DNA of 64,000 nt from Rhyacophila brunnea (lineage: Eukaryota > Arthropoda > Insecta > Trichoptera > Rhyacophilidae), in NCBI GenBank assembly GCA_022495005.1, contig JAGYXB010001842.1:1-64000 (forward strand). The letters are read 5' to 3'. The translations under genes were made by a program, and so were the position numbers. The notes under the pieces were generated by a model. The model was not told where the DNA came from and ran no database searches. It saw only the letters and a program-made list of their open reading frames with translations. Shown here piece by piece: positions 22,601 through 34,031 of the stretch (positions are counted from its first letter, which is position 1; each line of letters begins with the position of its first letter).

Positions 22601-25600
22601 TAACAGGGGGTTAAAAATAATATTCGTATCCGGAAGTAGGTGCATATTTATTGGCATTTTTTAGTTCGGATTGTGTAGTAGGTATGTCTGTGTGCAGGGT
22701 AATTTAATAAGTTTACAAGATTATTAACACATGTTTTTATGATTTCAGAAATATTGCCAACTCTCTTCTCTCAACACCAATCGCGAATCTATCATATCTG
22801 GGACAAAGATATATGAATATTTCAAAACAAATGTTAAATGGAAATAACACAGAGCACATGTTTACGGCAGGATTAAATTGTATGTGGCAATCGGGGAAGC
22901 AACCTTACTTGAGCCAGAAACCTGACGGGTGTGCGATCGCTCAAGTATGCATATATTAATGATACTTATACTATTTATTATTAACGCCAGGAATAAAAAA
23001 ATATTAATACTTTTGAAATTTTACTATATTTTTTCATTCAGACGAACAAAAAAAAAATACGTAGAAAGACGTATGTTTATCTTTGAAAAATAAACATCAA
23101 TTAGAGATTAATCCCATCAATTAGTATCCTCAGTTAAAAGCATAAATTCTTATACTACCATCATCAGTTAAGCTCGATTGAGTATTACCCCTAAATTTCG
23201 TCCGATATTTTAGATCCCTAATTCTTCGTTATCACGAATTTCCAACAAACTTGACAAATCCACAAGCCAGTAGCTTTTTCAAAGGCTCCTGGATTCTACT
23301 ATGTGATTGAATTTTTACAGGCATTATCTACTATTTGAAATACATGTGTGACCAATTAATCTTGGAAATCACTTCGCATACTTTGTTTACCTCTATATTT
23401 TATTAGTTTTATTTGTTGTCTTCTGACAGGTTAAAATAATCTTTATTTTTTGTTTTCTTTTAAATTAAAAGTTAATATTGTAAATATAACAGTATTGGTA
23501 ACACACATTAGCTAAGTTTTAACATAATCAATAAACATTGTTAGTACGTATATATACTGTCTCGTAATTTGGATATCGTTTTTACAGCTGTATGGAACAT
23601 ATCGACTTTTCCAAACTAAAAGGGCGTAAGTAACATATTAAGTGATTTTAAGTTATTATGAGGTTATGTTTACAAAAAAAATATATCTACAGACTGGCAA
23701 AATAGCGTTCTTTATAGATGATTGCAAAGAGAGTTATGATTTTAAAAATTGGGCGTAAGTGATAACCCTACAGAAAGCCAATAAGAATTAACGTACCTAC
23801 CTATCACTAACGTAACATTCCAAAATTAAAATAAAACATAACAGAAATAAAAACAAAAACAATATGTCCGCAATTCGGTGGTTTTTTATGAACTTTGTAC
23901 TTTTTCTTGGACAACCAAAAGGAATTGAGTGATTTAAAAACTCTAATTACAAGTAAATAAAAAAATTCACACTACAAACTACAAAATAATAATATCACAA
24001 ATGAAAAAAAAAAATTCCAATACTAATGAAGAAGTTGTAAAGAAACGAAGTTGTTCTCATTAAGGGGGGACATCGTCAAAATCATCTTCAAATGTGTTAA
24101 TCTTGCCGATTTTTTGAATAATAAAATGCCTAATTCTTGTCAAATTTGGGATCACAGAGATTATCAATATAATTTTTTATCGTGAATATTTTACAAAAAC
24201 TATCTCGTAATAAATTATACTAATGGTTTCATAAATGCGTTTAAAAGTTAATAAACGTACCGAAATATGACTTTATTCTAAAACATTAGAGCGAGAGGTT
24301 TAAAAGAATACTATTTTATGTAACAAAAATACTTTATGCAGTCATCAAATGTTTAAAATAACTATAAAGGATAATAAGGCTTCAAAATTATATAAATAGA
24401 TTATCTACAACGTTTAAGGAGTGTCCAGGATCATGGTTTGAAAATACTATAAAAACTCAATTTTGACCTTCGACGAGCACGTGGGCCGTTAACGTGAAAA
24501 TTTTTCACTCTTTTTGACTCTGAAAAGTAGCGATTTGTCACTAACACTTTTTTGGCTTGGAACAGTAAAAGTTGATATGCAGTTTTGTATACAGCATTTA
24601 GATGTTTATTTAAGCTTTTCGCCAGAATACTCTCAATTGGTGGATGCTGAAATAACTGCAATACACCATTGAACTCGTTTTGGCATGCTTAGCAGAATTA
24701 GCAAATGAACGAATTAAAAAAATATGTTTTTCGCGGTATTGCACTGACGTCAGTGATTTGATTGTAATTATAAATTTGTAACTGTATTTCATATGAAATA
24801 TTTTTTTGTTTACTTTCAGATGATAAACGCAACAGTATCGTGCTACAAATACTATCAAAAAGGACCAATGCTCAAAGCTCTAGAGGTGATGGCATCGACG
24901 ATGGAATCGAACGTCAACGTAATGGGAGTCTCGAACACAATTGCGGCAGGTTGTTTGCCAACGCCAAATGGACTTGCAAAATCGGCGAAACCAGGCAAAT
25001 ATGAAGTAAATTATTATATTTGATTATTTGTGTAGTTAAAAATCACCTATTACTTAATCTTTTAAATGTTTTAACACCAAAAAGTCCATAGTAGCTTATC
25101 TTTCGAGTGAAATAAATAATAATAAATTATGTTAAGTAAATAAAACTGCGCCACTATTGTGCAAAAGAAAGGACCTAAATAAACATGGTGCCACTATCTT
25201 TCGGCCATGACTTAAGAGTTACAATCATTAAGTTTTACATTTTTAAAATTAGTTATCAATAGATAAAAGCTTATTTAACTTACTTCTTACTTCTGAGAAA
25301 ATATATTATAACCAATAGAAAAAAAATCGTTTTTTTTTGAAAAAAGTAAAACACCCCGCAAGAATCGAACCTGCATCTCTCGGGTATCGCGCCCACGCAC
25401 ATAGACCACTATGCTAAAGGAGTCATATTTAATTGCGACAAATTTTAACTATTGGCTTTTAATACTCACTGAAGTGCTTTCCAAATTGAGCAAGGTACTA
25501 TTGGCGATCGGTTTTTGCATTTTTAATCAAAGAGGTATTACTTTAACTACTAACCGACGTCACGGATTACTCCTAGATTTTTTGTTGTAACTTACTTGAA

Positions 25601-27855
25601 CTTGCTGATAATTTTTAAACCGCATCAGGGACACGGACCTCTGAGACGGACGAAACTGGTCCTAATCTCTTGATTAAAAGTGGAATAAGTACTACATAAA
25701 AATTGCGTTTTATTAAATAAAAACAACAATACAATGCAGTTCTACCATGAATTGACAGTTAACAAAATAAAAGTATTTGTTAGTTATGTATGAGGGAAAA
25801 CATTATAAACGTGTGTATAAGAGCTAGACTAGAAAAATACATATAAACATAAACTTACACGTATAAACAAAAATTCTAAATTTAAAAAATCTGAGGAATC
25901 ATTTATTTAAATTCAGTCATTAAATAAAACAAATGATAGTCTCATAATAATTTGACAGATGCATACAGTGCGATAATAGCATATCGAGTGATTAGAAATT
26001 TGTGTGTTATCCAAGAGATTTAAGGGTACTTATAAAAGTGATAAAGTACTTTAACCTACTATAACCGTGGGCCAGTAGCAAAGGGTTAAGGTAGGCTGTT
26101 AAGATCCAACTTAAATAGTGCACACTACACTTTCTCAGGCAACGTAAGTATTTGTTTTCAGTGAATTAAGATTACAATATGTACATAGTGTTTGTTAGTT
26201 TTTAAAATTTAATTAAACTCTGCCTAATCCAAGCCATATATTCGTTATTTAATCTATAAAATATCTAAAATTATGGCATTAAACCATATATAATTGTATA
26301 TATTTTATACGTAGAAGAATATTTTTATTGATTATGATTTATTTGGTTTAATGAATTTAAAAAAAACTGACCAACACCATCTGTAATTCTGCATTATTTA
26401 TTTATCGAAAAAAAAATGACTGAAAAAGTGTGCAATATTTTTGTCGGATCGCATAAACGTATTAGAGACAAGGAGACAGAAGGTAGACGTATGAGAGTGT
26501 TGAAAGGTCATATTGCCATAATATGGTAATGATAAAAACTTTACTTTATATGGAGCACCGTAAATCAGTTGACCATTTAATAATTTTTGCTGATTAAAAT
26601 TTTTAATAAAACAAAACAATCAAAACTACGTTGTTGTTATCAGAATGGTTAATAATAGAAATCTATAAAGCATACTTTAAACAGGTGCTAAAAGACAAAC
26701 AGCATTTTTATTTAAACTGAGACTTCTGTTATAAAATTAATGTTAAACGTTTTTTTTACTAACGAACGCGTGAAACTAATCGTAATATAATAAATTACAA
26801 AAAAAACACAGGTATGGATTTTTTATAATCGTCACAATCAAAATATCAGTGGGTTGGAGCGGACCATTTTTTGAGGTGCTCTTCTCCAGCTCCGCTCCAG
26901 GATCTGCTTCGCTACGGGTAAAAAGTTTTAATAGGTATTGTAGGTATAAAAATGTTAAAAAATTAAAAAAAGTAGTTTTGAAATAAAGTTTATTATTTGT
27001 CCTTTAAATTATTAATTCTATTAAAACAAATCCGATAGAAAATCGTCTTTCATTTACAAATTTTCGGTAACCTAGCTCCGCTCTGCTTATTGTTACATAC
27101 ACATATTAATTATTAGTTTGGATTGGAGGTAGGCTGTTGAGATCCGACATAACTAGTGCACATTAACCTTTACCAGTCATACTCATTTGTCTTCATTAAA
27201 CAAATAATAATACAAATTGCAAATGGTATTGATTAGTTTTTAACATCCAATTAAATCCTGCCTAAAGCAAACCATAATAGTAGAGGCTGTGGATATCCGA
27301 CAAAAATACACCCTTTTTAAAAAATATATGACACCCAGCAGGATACGAACATGCACCTCCTGGGATTTGCGGCCGCGTACTCTAACCACTAAGCTATATG
27401 TATCACTGTGACGAAATTAACTAGCGATTCTTTCAATTCTTACTGAAGCGCTTTCTGAATTGCATTAATTGTTTTGGTAATCTGCTTTTAGATTTTTAAT
27501 CAAAGTGGTTATACATTTCTTATTGGTTTCAAATTATGTATGTTCAATAATTTTTTTTAATATTGTAGTATTCGTTGAATAAAAAAAAAATAGTTTAATA
27601 ATTAACGTGAGTTTATGTTTTTATTTTCAGTTACCTCGAGTGTCCTGTTACAAAAATGGCTACGTATATAAAATAGAAGAGATTTGGAACCTCAGAGGTG
27701 GCTATCTACCCCATGCACTCAGATGTACAGTTTTAAAAATGTACAGATCCAACAATTTTGTAGATAACTTTTTGGCTCTCATAGCTACGAACGCATTAAT
27801 ACCTATGAACTCAGCATCGCGGTTCGTAAATAACTCATTGCAAGATGCTTTGGAG
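19605..27855 (+). CDS. Secreted cysteine-containing protein, paralog 2 (unrecognised family)
   Basis: Five exons join in phase: 19605-19661, 21489-21586, 22749-22944, 24820-25005 and 27631-27855 (254 codons, no stop). Exon 1 is a signal peptide, MIWQIAVLFLLISRVTTQE. Exon 2 has the CICPNTQIKC cysteine cluster. Exon 3 holds NCMWQSGKQPYLSQKPDGC and several N-x-S/T sites. Exons 4 and 5 each begin with a VSCYK block, suggesting an internal repeat. All junctions have GT-AG ends. The last exon is missing. By paralog 1 it should add about 52 codons. Read-through of the last donor would stop at 27877-27879. Introns carry FB, SINE and R2 repeats. I do not recognise the family; the likely fate is secretion, with function unknown. 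Confidence 0.55.
19716..20254 (+). mobile_element. hAT-type foldback MITE (family FB), copy b
   Basis: It starts CAGTAGTGAAGGGTGAAG and ends CACCCCTTGCCACTG, with inverted halves. Flanking 8-mers ACATGTAC and ACACAATA match poorly. It lies in intron 1 of secreted-protein paralog 2 and contains no coding sequence. Confidence 0.75.
20255..21204. other. Intronic DNA, nothing recognised
   Basis: AT-rich intron 1 of secreted-protein paralog 2, with no open frame or repeat that I can support. Confidence 0.4.
21205..21425 (-). repeat. SINE-like repeat
   Basis: It shares GATCCTAATA-GATCATAA, ACGAGAA-TGGATGT and CAAATTGAAAAA-AATATGTGTA with 54955-55125, in the same order. On the minus strand it begins with a tRNA-like GGTGACCGCGTGGCTTAAGC. 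It lies in intron 1 of secreted-protein paralog 2. Confidence 0.5.
21640..22748. other. Intron 2 of secreted-protein paralog 2
   Basis: It contains a GC-richer block at 21770-22020 with GGAGCGATTCCCGC and a 104-codon plus-strand open frame (22289-22603) holding VQFEFSVLAINPCSGMVN. The frame has an acceptor-like TTTCATAG before it, but no compatible donor keeps the host frame. It is not called as an exon. Confidence 0.35.
22945..24061. other. Intron 3 with two unused exon-like segments
   Basis: At 23588-23625 and 23718-23754 (or from 23693), acceptor-like and strong donor sites (GGGC followed by GTAAGT in both) bound short open frames, LYGTYRLFQTKR and DDCKESYDFKNW. Their phases do not connect to the phase-0 exons on either side without a stop. 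They may be decayed or alternative exons. Confidence 0.3.
24062..24490 (+). repeat. Dispersed repeat family R2, copy 2
   Basis: It starts TAAGGGGGGACATCGTC and matches 400-840 closely, ending at GACGAGCACGTGGGCC. It is inserted in intron 3 of secreted-protein paralog 2. Confidence 0.7.
25345..25545 (-). repeat. tRNA-derived SINE, copy 1
   Basis: The minus-strand head has A-box-like TTAGCATAGTGG and B-box GGTTCGATTCT at tRNA-like spacing. The body shares AATTGCGACAAATT and CTGAAGTGCTTTCC with copies at 27305, 37165 and 55320. It is in intron 4 of secreted-protein paralog 2. Confidence 0.7.
25560..26072. other. Intronic DNA, nothing recognised
   Basis: AT-rich intron 4 of secreted-protein paralog 2 between the SINE and FB copy c. 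Confidence 0.4.
26073..26455 (+). mobile_element. hAT-type foldback MITE (family FB), copy c, 3' truncated
   Basis: It starts CAGTAGCAAAGGGTTAAGG and follows the family to an internal GTGTGCAATATTTTTGTCGG, then stops. The right terminus is absent. Confidence 0.7.
27115..27300 (+). mobile_element. hAT-type foldback MITE (family FB), copy d, fragment
   Basis: It begins within the family at GGAGGTAGGCTGTTGAGATC and ends near AAACCATAATAG. Both termini are missing. Confidence 0.6.
27305..27500 (-). repeat. tRNA-derived SINE, copy 2
   Basis: The B-box region is degenerate (CAGGATACGAACATGC on plus). The body contains ACTGAAGCGCTTTCTGAATT, as in copy 1. It lies immediately upstream of exon 5 of secreted-protein paralog 2. 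Confidence 0.6.
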
Positions 27856-27880
27856 GTGAGTTTATGTCTAAATATATAAT

Positions 27881-28123
27881 TTGGACAGCCCTAAGAGCAT
27901 AAGTCAAATTTTCTTCAAACAAAATTCGTTTCCTCGTATGGCAGCAAGGTACACAAAGTCTACAGAGTCAAAACCACAGCCATACACATTTAAACATAAT
28001 GAAGTTATCACTAAAGAGGCACCACTGGAGGCATCAATGCCATCAACGTTTTATAATGCTGAAGTATGGCAGAATCCCCTAGGAAGCTCATGCAGCGTCC
28101 TGCATATAGTTCTTGCTAAGTGA
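27881..28123 (+). other. Unrecognised open frame after paralog 2
   Basis: An 80-codon frame, with SMPSTFYNAEVWQNPL towards its end, has normal-looking composition but an unknown family. No splice site links it convincingly to the preceding exon, and it does not resemble the terminal exon of paralog 1. It could be a remnant of another gene. Confidence 0.2.
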
Positions 28124-28700
28124 TTTAATCCCCATTTATGTATGCCTTAATACTGTATGCCAACCATGCATATGCGATTTAGGCCTATGATTTATTTGTG
28201 GGGATGTTCAATAATAATTAAATAAGTAATTGTTAATGTATTTTTTAAATTTTATTTAAGAAACACAATTTTTTTAAGAAAATAAGAATATATATACATG
28301 ATTTTTTTTATTTATATAGAATCGATATTCGCTCTTTTAATCAATAAAATAACATGTTTTATTAAATTTTAAGACGATTATTATAAACTCGAAAAAATAA
28401 CAGGTGGCATTGCCACCGGTCAACATTCTTGGATTCGGGTCAATTTTCTTTATTTGACAAGCGGTGAAGATCAATTAATTTTTTTTCCTAATTCATAATG
28501 TTTTTTTTTTTATTATTGATTGTCCCCAAATTGCACCCAAAATCCCTATAATCTGAATCGAGGATATTTTTTTGTTATTTACATTTTCAGAGATAAATCA
28601 TCTTTCCAATCTAATATCATACTTCTTTATACCACAATTTCATTTTGTCCCAAATTAATTGTAATGTAATTTAATACTTTCTATAATATACTTGAAGTGC
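28124..28700. other. No feature seen
   Basis: AT-rich intergenic DNA. I looked here for a last exon of secreted-protein paralog 2 and found none. Confidence 0.4.
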
Positions 28701-28721
28701 AAGAACGTAGTGGTCGCGCAG

Positions 28722-28830
28722 CGGCGTCTTGCGAAACTCAAACGTATAACCGTGTGTAAAATGTTCGCAGACAGTATATTTTTTGGGGCATAATACACAC
28801 GGTTATACGTTTGAGTTTCGCAAGACGCCG
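28722..28830. repeat. Perfect 37-bp stem hairpin (GC-rich MITE)
   Basis: Positions 28722-28758 and 28794-28830 are exact reverse complements, including ACTCAAACGTATAACCGTGT, with a 35-nt loop. Outer GTAGTG and CACTAC also pair loosely. A relative with the same core is at 49318-49410. Confidence 0.8.
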
Positions 28831-29224
28831 CCGCGCCGCGCCTGCCAAATCACTACGGCCGATTACTAAGTCTATATACTAGTACTGCACTGTAAGTAGC
28901 TCTTAAACTATTATGAAAGTATCAGATAATTTGTTTTATTTCACGACCCGATTAAAATAAATGATTCCTTTATTTTCGTGTCAGTTTATTTTAAAAATTT
29001 TGAATTTTGCGTTTACGTGTATCTTTTCATTCATATTACCCCAATTAATGCGTCTTCTTCTCACTCTATTCTGTACATTTATAGAAATGTTTTCTCTCAT
29101 GCATTAGGTACAGATATATTTTTAATTTATATAGCGGTATATATAAAAAAAAAAATTTTGAATTGTAACAATAATACAACGCAGTTATCAGCTTAGTCAT
29201 CATCATCAGCCTCAATTCATCCAA

Positions 29225-31123
29225 TGCTGGATGAAGGCCTCTTCAAGTTGCTTCCCACTCTCGGTCCTGTGCATTGCGTTGCTAATGTACTCCGCAGAAC
29301 TTTATCATCTTCCATCGGGATCCAGCGGCCTCTAGGTCTACCTTTGTGGACGTTTTGTACTTCTTGGATACCACTGACTAGATTTGTCCAACGATTGTCT
29401 CTTCTTCGAGCTATGTGTCCAGCCCATCTCCATTTAAGGCTTTTAATAAACTCTATTACATCGCAAACCCTTTCTGCTTCCTTATCAACTCATTCCTCTT
29501 TTTGTCCTTTCGCGTTATGCACAGCATCCACCTGTCCATACCACGTTGTGCAACTTTAAGTTTCTGGATCTCTCTTTTACTTAGGGTCCATGTTTTACAC
29601 GCATATGTGATCACGGGAAGCACGCACTGATTGAACACTTTGCGCTTTAGGCACAGTGGAAGGTCACTTTTGAAGACATTATTCAGGCGGCCAAAAGCAC
29701 TCCAGCCTAACTTTACTCTGCGAACAATTTCATCAAATATACATCCATCTATAGATACTTGTTGTCCCAGATAGATGTAGCTTTTCACCTGTTCGAGCTG
29801 AGTGCCATTGATGAGGATCTCTTTTTGGCCCGCAAAGCAGTTGAACATGACTTTCGTCTTTGTTACATTTATTTTCAAACCTACTTTGTTGCTTACTTCA
29901 GCGAGTTCCTGCATTCTGCTTTGGAGGTCTTCTGAGTCTTGCGAGAAAATTACTATGTCATCGGCAAAGCGCAGATGACTCAGGTATTCTCCATTTATGG
30001 GGATCCCTTTGTCATTCAGTCAAGTTGCCTGAATAAGTCTTCAAGGGTAGCTGTAAATAGTTTAGGTGAGATTGTATCACCTTGTCGGACTCCTTTGCTG
30101 ATAGGAAATCTGCGCGATTGTTTATGGAGATTTACAGATGCTGTTGCGCTACTGTATATATTATTGAAAATATTTATATAGCGTCCAGGGATTCCTTGTT
30201 TTCTGAGTGCGTCGAGTATTGAACATTTCTTTATCGAATCAAACGCCTTCTCATAGTCTATAAAACCCATGCATAGTGGCAGTTTGTATTCCTGGTACCG
30301 CTCTATGATTTCTCTGACGACTTGGATATGGTCCATAGTGCTGTATCCTCTAAATCCGGCTTGTTCTCTCGGTTGGTTCTCGTCTAGTACATTTTGCAGA
30401 CGGTTTGAGAGAATTTTTGTGAACATCTTGTAGAGAATAGGGAGTAGACTTATTGGACGATAATTTGCTAGGTCTTCTCTGTCACCTTTTTTGTGAAGAA
30501 TGACAATGCTGGCATTTTCCATACCTCTGGGACATCCTCTTTGCATATGCAGGCTGTGAACAATTGTGCAAGTACTTCATTTGCATCCTTTCCTGCTTTT
30601 TTGAGGATATCTATCGTTAAACCGTCTTCCCCGGAGGCTTTCCCACTTTTCATGTAATTTAAAGCATGGGTTACTTCCCAGGATGTAATTTCGGGAGTAT
30701 GGTCTTCCGAATTTCCATTTCTCTGAAGATCTAAGTCTATAGTCGTATTGTCAGTGTCATCACTGTAGAGATCGCTGTAGAACTCTTCAACTCGGCTTAA
30801 CAAGTGTTCCCAATTTCTGACGATAGAACCATCTTTTGCTTTAGTGCTGTGATTTGACGTTTTCCTATCGACAAGCATTGCTTGTTTTTGTTTAAACTTC
30901 TGCCTGCTTTCACAATTGCTTGTATGAGGTTTACATTGAATTTGCGAAGGTCTTCTCTAATCTTCCTTCGGAGGGTTTTGCAAAGTGATGAAAACTCCAT
31001 ATCGTTTTGCGCCTGTCTATCGCTCTTGGTTTTCCTTCTCTGCTCCATAAGATTCAATGTTGCCTTCGAAAGCTTGGTGGAAGGTGTAACTTCTGAGCTT
31101 TTTACGCCTGTTTTTCTGTACAT
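29225..31123 (-). pseudogene. RTE reverse transcriptase, frameshifted
   Basis: Consecutive frames carry recognisable RT blocks: GKASGEDGLTIDILKKAG, NYRPISLLPILYKMFTKIL, GFIDYEKAFDSI, GVRQGDTISPKLF and, near 29960, LRFADDIVIFSQ. The FADD catalytic pair and the earlier Asp (DYEKAFDS) are present. Frameshifts occur near 31115, 30850, 30510, 30010 and 29455, so no full-length enzyme can be made. The C-terminus keeps SLKWRWAGHIARR and GRPRGRW. Confidence 0.85.
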
Positions 31124-32181
31124 TGTAGAATAATATTCGTTATATCCTCCGCGTTGGATAGGGAAACGGTTTCGTTCTCATCTAAGAAAGCCGATAGTGC
31201 ATTTTTGAGTTCATTTTTGAATTCAGTATTGTTCTGCATGTATACGCGAGCATTTGACTTCTTCTGCAGTTTGGATCTTTCTGATTTGACGTTCAATCTT
31301 ATCTTACATCTCACCATCCGGTGATCACTGCCGGTGTTAAACTGATTGATCACCTTACAGTTTAAAAATGTATATTTTTTGTCAGTGAGGATGTAATCGA
31401 TTTCGCTGGTCCTTCCTGTCGGGCTTCTCCACGTCCATTTACGTGTAGGTTTATGTTGAAAAAAAGAATTCATGATGTGAAGATTGTTGGTTTCAGCAAA
31501 CTCCACAAGCATGTCCCCTCTACCATCCCTTGAGCCATGTCCGAAATGTCCGACCGCTACGTCATCTCTTTGGTATGATCCAATACGTGCATTGAAATCT
31601 CCCATTATGATGTTGAAGTGGCATTTACTTTTATTTTTCCAGGATGTTATTTCCTCGTAAAACTCTTCCACTTTTTCATCAGGATAACTCTGTGTCGGAG
31701 CATATACTTGCAAAATCTGAATGCGGTACCTAGCATTGATTTTAAGTATCACGCTTGCGACCCTGTCAGAAATGCAGTTGAACTCGACTATGCGGTCCCT
31801 CCGGGCTTTGTTGACAACAAATCCAACACCGCTCGTGCGTCCTTCATCGGTTCCTTTGGAATACAGCACATGTCCGCTTTGTAAAGTAATAATACTCTCA
31901 CCTTTACGCCTTACTTTGCTGAGTCCAACAACATCCCAGTGGATATTCCGGAGCTCTTCTTGAAACTCTACAAGTTTGGCATCGCTGGACAATGTTCTTG
32001 CGTTATATGTAGCAATGGTCATCTGTTGGCAGCCTTTTCCGGGTCTCCGGGGATTTTTAGCACCCTCTGCCTTCCTTCGCTGATCGCTGCCATGATCAGT
32101 ATCAGGTTGGCCTCCGGAGAATGAGGGCCGGGTTCTAGAAGTTTTTGTTTTCATATGAAGGTTTTGGACATAACACACCAC
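31102..32181 (-). CDS. RTE endonuclease domain ORF, catalytic Glu replaced
   Basis: This 359-codon frame encodes an exonuclease-endonuclease-phosphatase fold: TIATYNARTL (metal-site Asn), VVGLSKVRRKGE, QVYAPT, IMGDFNARIG and, near the end, TGSDHRMV with the Asp-His pair. In the family the second block is GLSEVRRKGE, and that Glu binds the catalytic metal. Here it is Lys (GAG to AAG), which should abolish nicking. A basic N-terminal extension precedes the domain. The frame ends where the frameshifted polymerase begins. Confidence 0.8.
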   Translation of the reverse strand: MVCYVQNLHMKTKTSRTRPSFSGGQPDTDHGSDQRRKAEGAKNPRRPGKGCQQMTIATYNARTLSSDAKLVEFQEELRNIHWDVVGLSKVRRKGESIITLQSGHVLYSKGTDEGRTSGVGFVVNKARRDRIVEFNCISDRVASVILKINARYRIQILQVYAPTQSYPDEKVEEFYEEITSWKNKSKCHFNIIMGDFNARIGSYQRDDVAVGHFGHGSRDGRGDMLVEFAETNNLHIMNSFFQHKPTRKWTWRSPTGRTSEIDYILTDKKYTFLNCKVINQFNTGSDHRMVRCKIRLNVKSERSKLQKKSNARVYMQNNTEFKNELKNALSAFLDENETVSLSNAEDITNIILQCTEKQA

Positions 32182-32460
32182 GCTGTCCAGACGGGTTGGT
32201 GTGTGGTTTTTCTGTCTGGGTGATCCTTTCCGTAGCCAAAGGTCTCTCGTTTTAAGGCGCCAGAGTTTCGCCTTGCACCCTTCTCTATTAGCTACAGATA
32301 TTATGTTGCGTTATACAGCACATTATCTGCATTGCCCGGGGGACGCCACGCGGAGGCTAGAGATAGGATTTGCTGACTTTCTTGGACAGTGGCGTCTCAA
32401 CATTTTTTAGAAGTATACCTATTGGCATCGGTATACATCACCGAGTAAGCCTTACAAGAC

Positions 32461-33445
32461 TTAGGCCGGGATGCATAGAATGTCACTAATTAGCCGTTTT
32501 CAAGGAAATAGTGTTTAATAGATAACAAATGTGCATATTCTAGTTGCGTACAAAAGTATACAAACGATATTGGTAGATGGTCTGCAAATTTGACAGCTGT
32601 TTTATTTTAAACAAAAATTAAATAAACAATTTTTAATGTTCCGACTTTCCAACAAATGACAATCATTTTGAGAATCGATTTTGTTTGTTTGTTGTATTTG
32701 TTTGTTGTATTGCGTGGTTGTATTTTCCTTTGGAGGGTTATGGTCGTGATCTTCCTCGGTGACATGTATATAATATATTATTTTGTCATATACTTAACTA
32801 TTTTCCTTTCGATTCGTCAAATGATTATTTTCCAACTGCCTTTCTACTAGGCATGCTTTTCATTCTCTAGAATCCCGTGGGTCACTTCTTGAAACATTTT
32901 TGCGTGTTATCGCGAGGGATGGTTTCCAATCCTGGTGTCCTGACGAATTTGAATTTACATGCGCCTCTCAATTAACTATGTGGTCGCTCCCATGATTTAT
33001 TATGGATCGGAAACGTTTCCTCGTGTCAAGCCTATCAGGCACCAATAGCGAGGGGTGCAAGCTTATCATCCTTCATACTGTTGGCAAACCCACTTTAGAC
33101 AGATCCTCGACAATAATTGTATGTAGGTAATTTTATATCTAGTTATATGTGAGATTTGAATCATATTTAAAATCGACCGGATATGAACAGGTGAACCCCT
33201 TTTCAGGCTGTACCTACCTATATAATCTCCTCCATGACGTTAGTAAGTAATACTGCATCCACCCTTTATTTCCAATAGTGCCTCCATCTTGTAAACTATT
33301 TTAAACATAATAAACACATTGCCCACCATCAGTTTGGGCAAACCCGATATTAAATCTCATTGGCTAAAAACCACTCCATACCAATCACTCGTCCTCTCAT
33401 TGGCTACATACCGTTTAATATTAAACGCCGACCAATGAATGAAGG
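32461..33445. other. No feature seen
   Basis: Intergenic DNA with short open frames of no protein character. A block at 33330-33440 resembles 51180-51270 (shared ACCAATGAATG and CATTGGCTAC-like words) and may be an old repeat. Confidence 0.4.
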
Positions 33446-33448
33446 GAA

Positions 33449-33820
33449 TGGGACAACTGGACGCCGCACTGTCGTAGACACGTATACAGAACGTAGACGA
33501 GGAATTTCAATCAGTTTCTATCTACTACTTAGTAGTTTTAATTAATTTTACTCTTAAGATAATGTTTTTTTATTGCGGATTGAGAATTAGGTACCATGCC
33601 TAGGGCTTTATATAAAATAAAAAAACTCATTTTTCGTTGGAACATAAACATATGCCCGATTAATTCATTATTTACGTGTGCTTATTTAAATTCTCACCAA
33701 CTATTAAATCATAATTTATAATAATTTAAATATAAATAATAATATTAAATAGTAAAGTACCTACCTATAAGTACCTAACGTCTATTTAATTTCGAATTGC
33801 GTGGCGTCCAGTTGTCCCCG
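33449..33820. mobile_element. Short inverted-repeat MITE
   Basis: GGGACAACTGGACGCC near 33449 and its complement GGCGTCCAGTTGTCCC near 33804-33820 bound about 370 bp without coding capacity. No target duplication was identified. Confidence 0.45.
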
Positions 33821-34031
33821 CGCCAAATCGTCCTACACCCTAAAGAATGGTTTTCAAACTAAAAAATGTGTATGCAGTAAATTTATGTTAATTTAGCTAA
33901 AGGCATATCCTATATAATAAATGAATTGTTCCACTACACTAGGTACTGTCATTGCGCCTCATGGTTTGTTGTTGTGTTAAAAGAATATTAGTAATATATA
34001 TATGTTGTAAATAGTACCAAAACCCGGACCG

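Larger units (their letters stand above)
29196..32460 (-). mobile_element. Near full-length RTE-type non-LTR retrotransposon, degenerate
   Basis: In minus-strand order it has a 5' leader (32460-32182), an apurinic-type endonuclease (ORF 32181-31102), a reverse transcriptase split by frameshifts (31123-29225) and an ATGATGATGATG tail at the 3' end. Gene order and 3' tail fit the RTE clade. Insect annotations often mislabel its endonuclease as craniofacial development protein 2-like. It lies between secreted-protein paralog 2 and the zinc-finger genes. I could not find a target duplication. Confidence 0.85.

Noticed and set aside
22289..22603. Additional exon of secreted-protein paralog 2
   Set aside because: The frame is open, but no donor keeps phase with the 98-nt exon before it (phase 2) and the exon at 22749.
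25345..25450. tRNA gene on the minus strand
   Set aside because: A-box and B-box words are present, but the acceptor and anticodon stems do not pair properly, and the same unit recurs three more times with a shared body. It is a SINE.
29224..29559. 111-codon plus-strand open frame
   Set aside because: Antisense shadow of the RTE polymerase C-terminus.
33360..33545. 61-codon open frame
   Set aside because: It overlaps the terminal repeat of a MITE at 33449 and has no splice sites or protein character.
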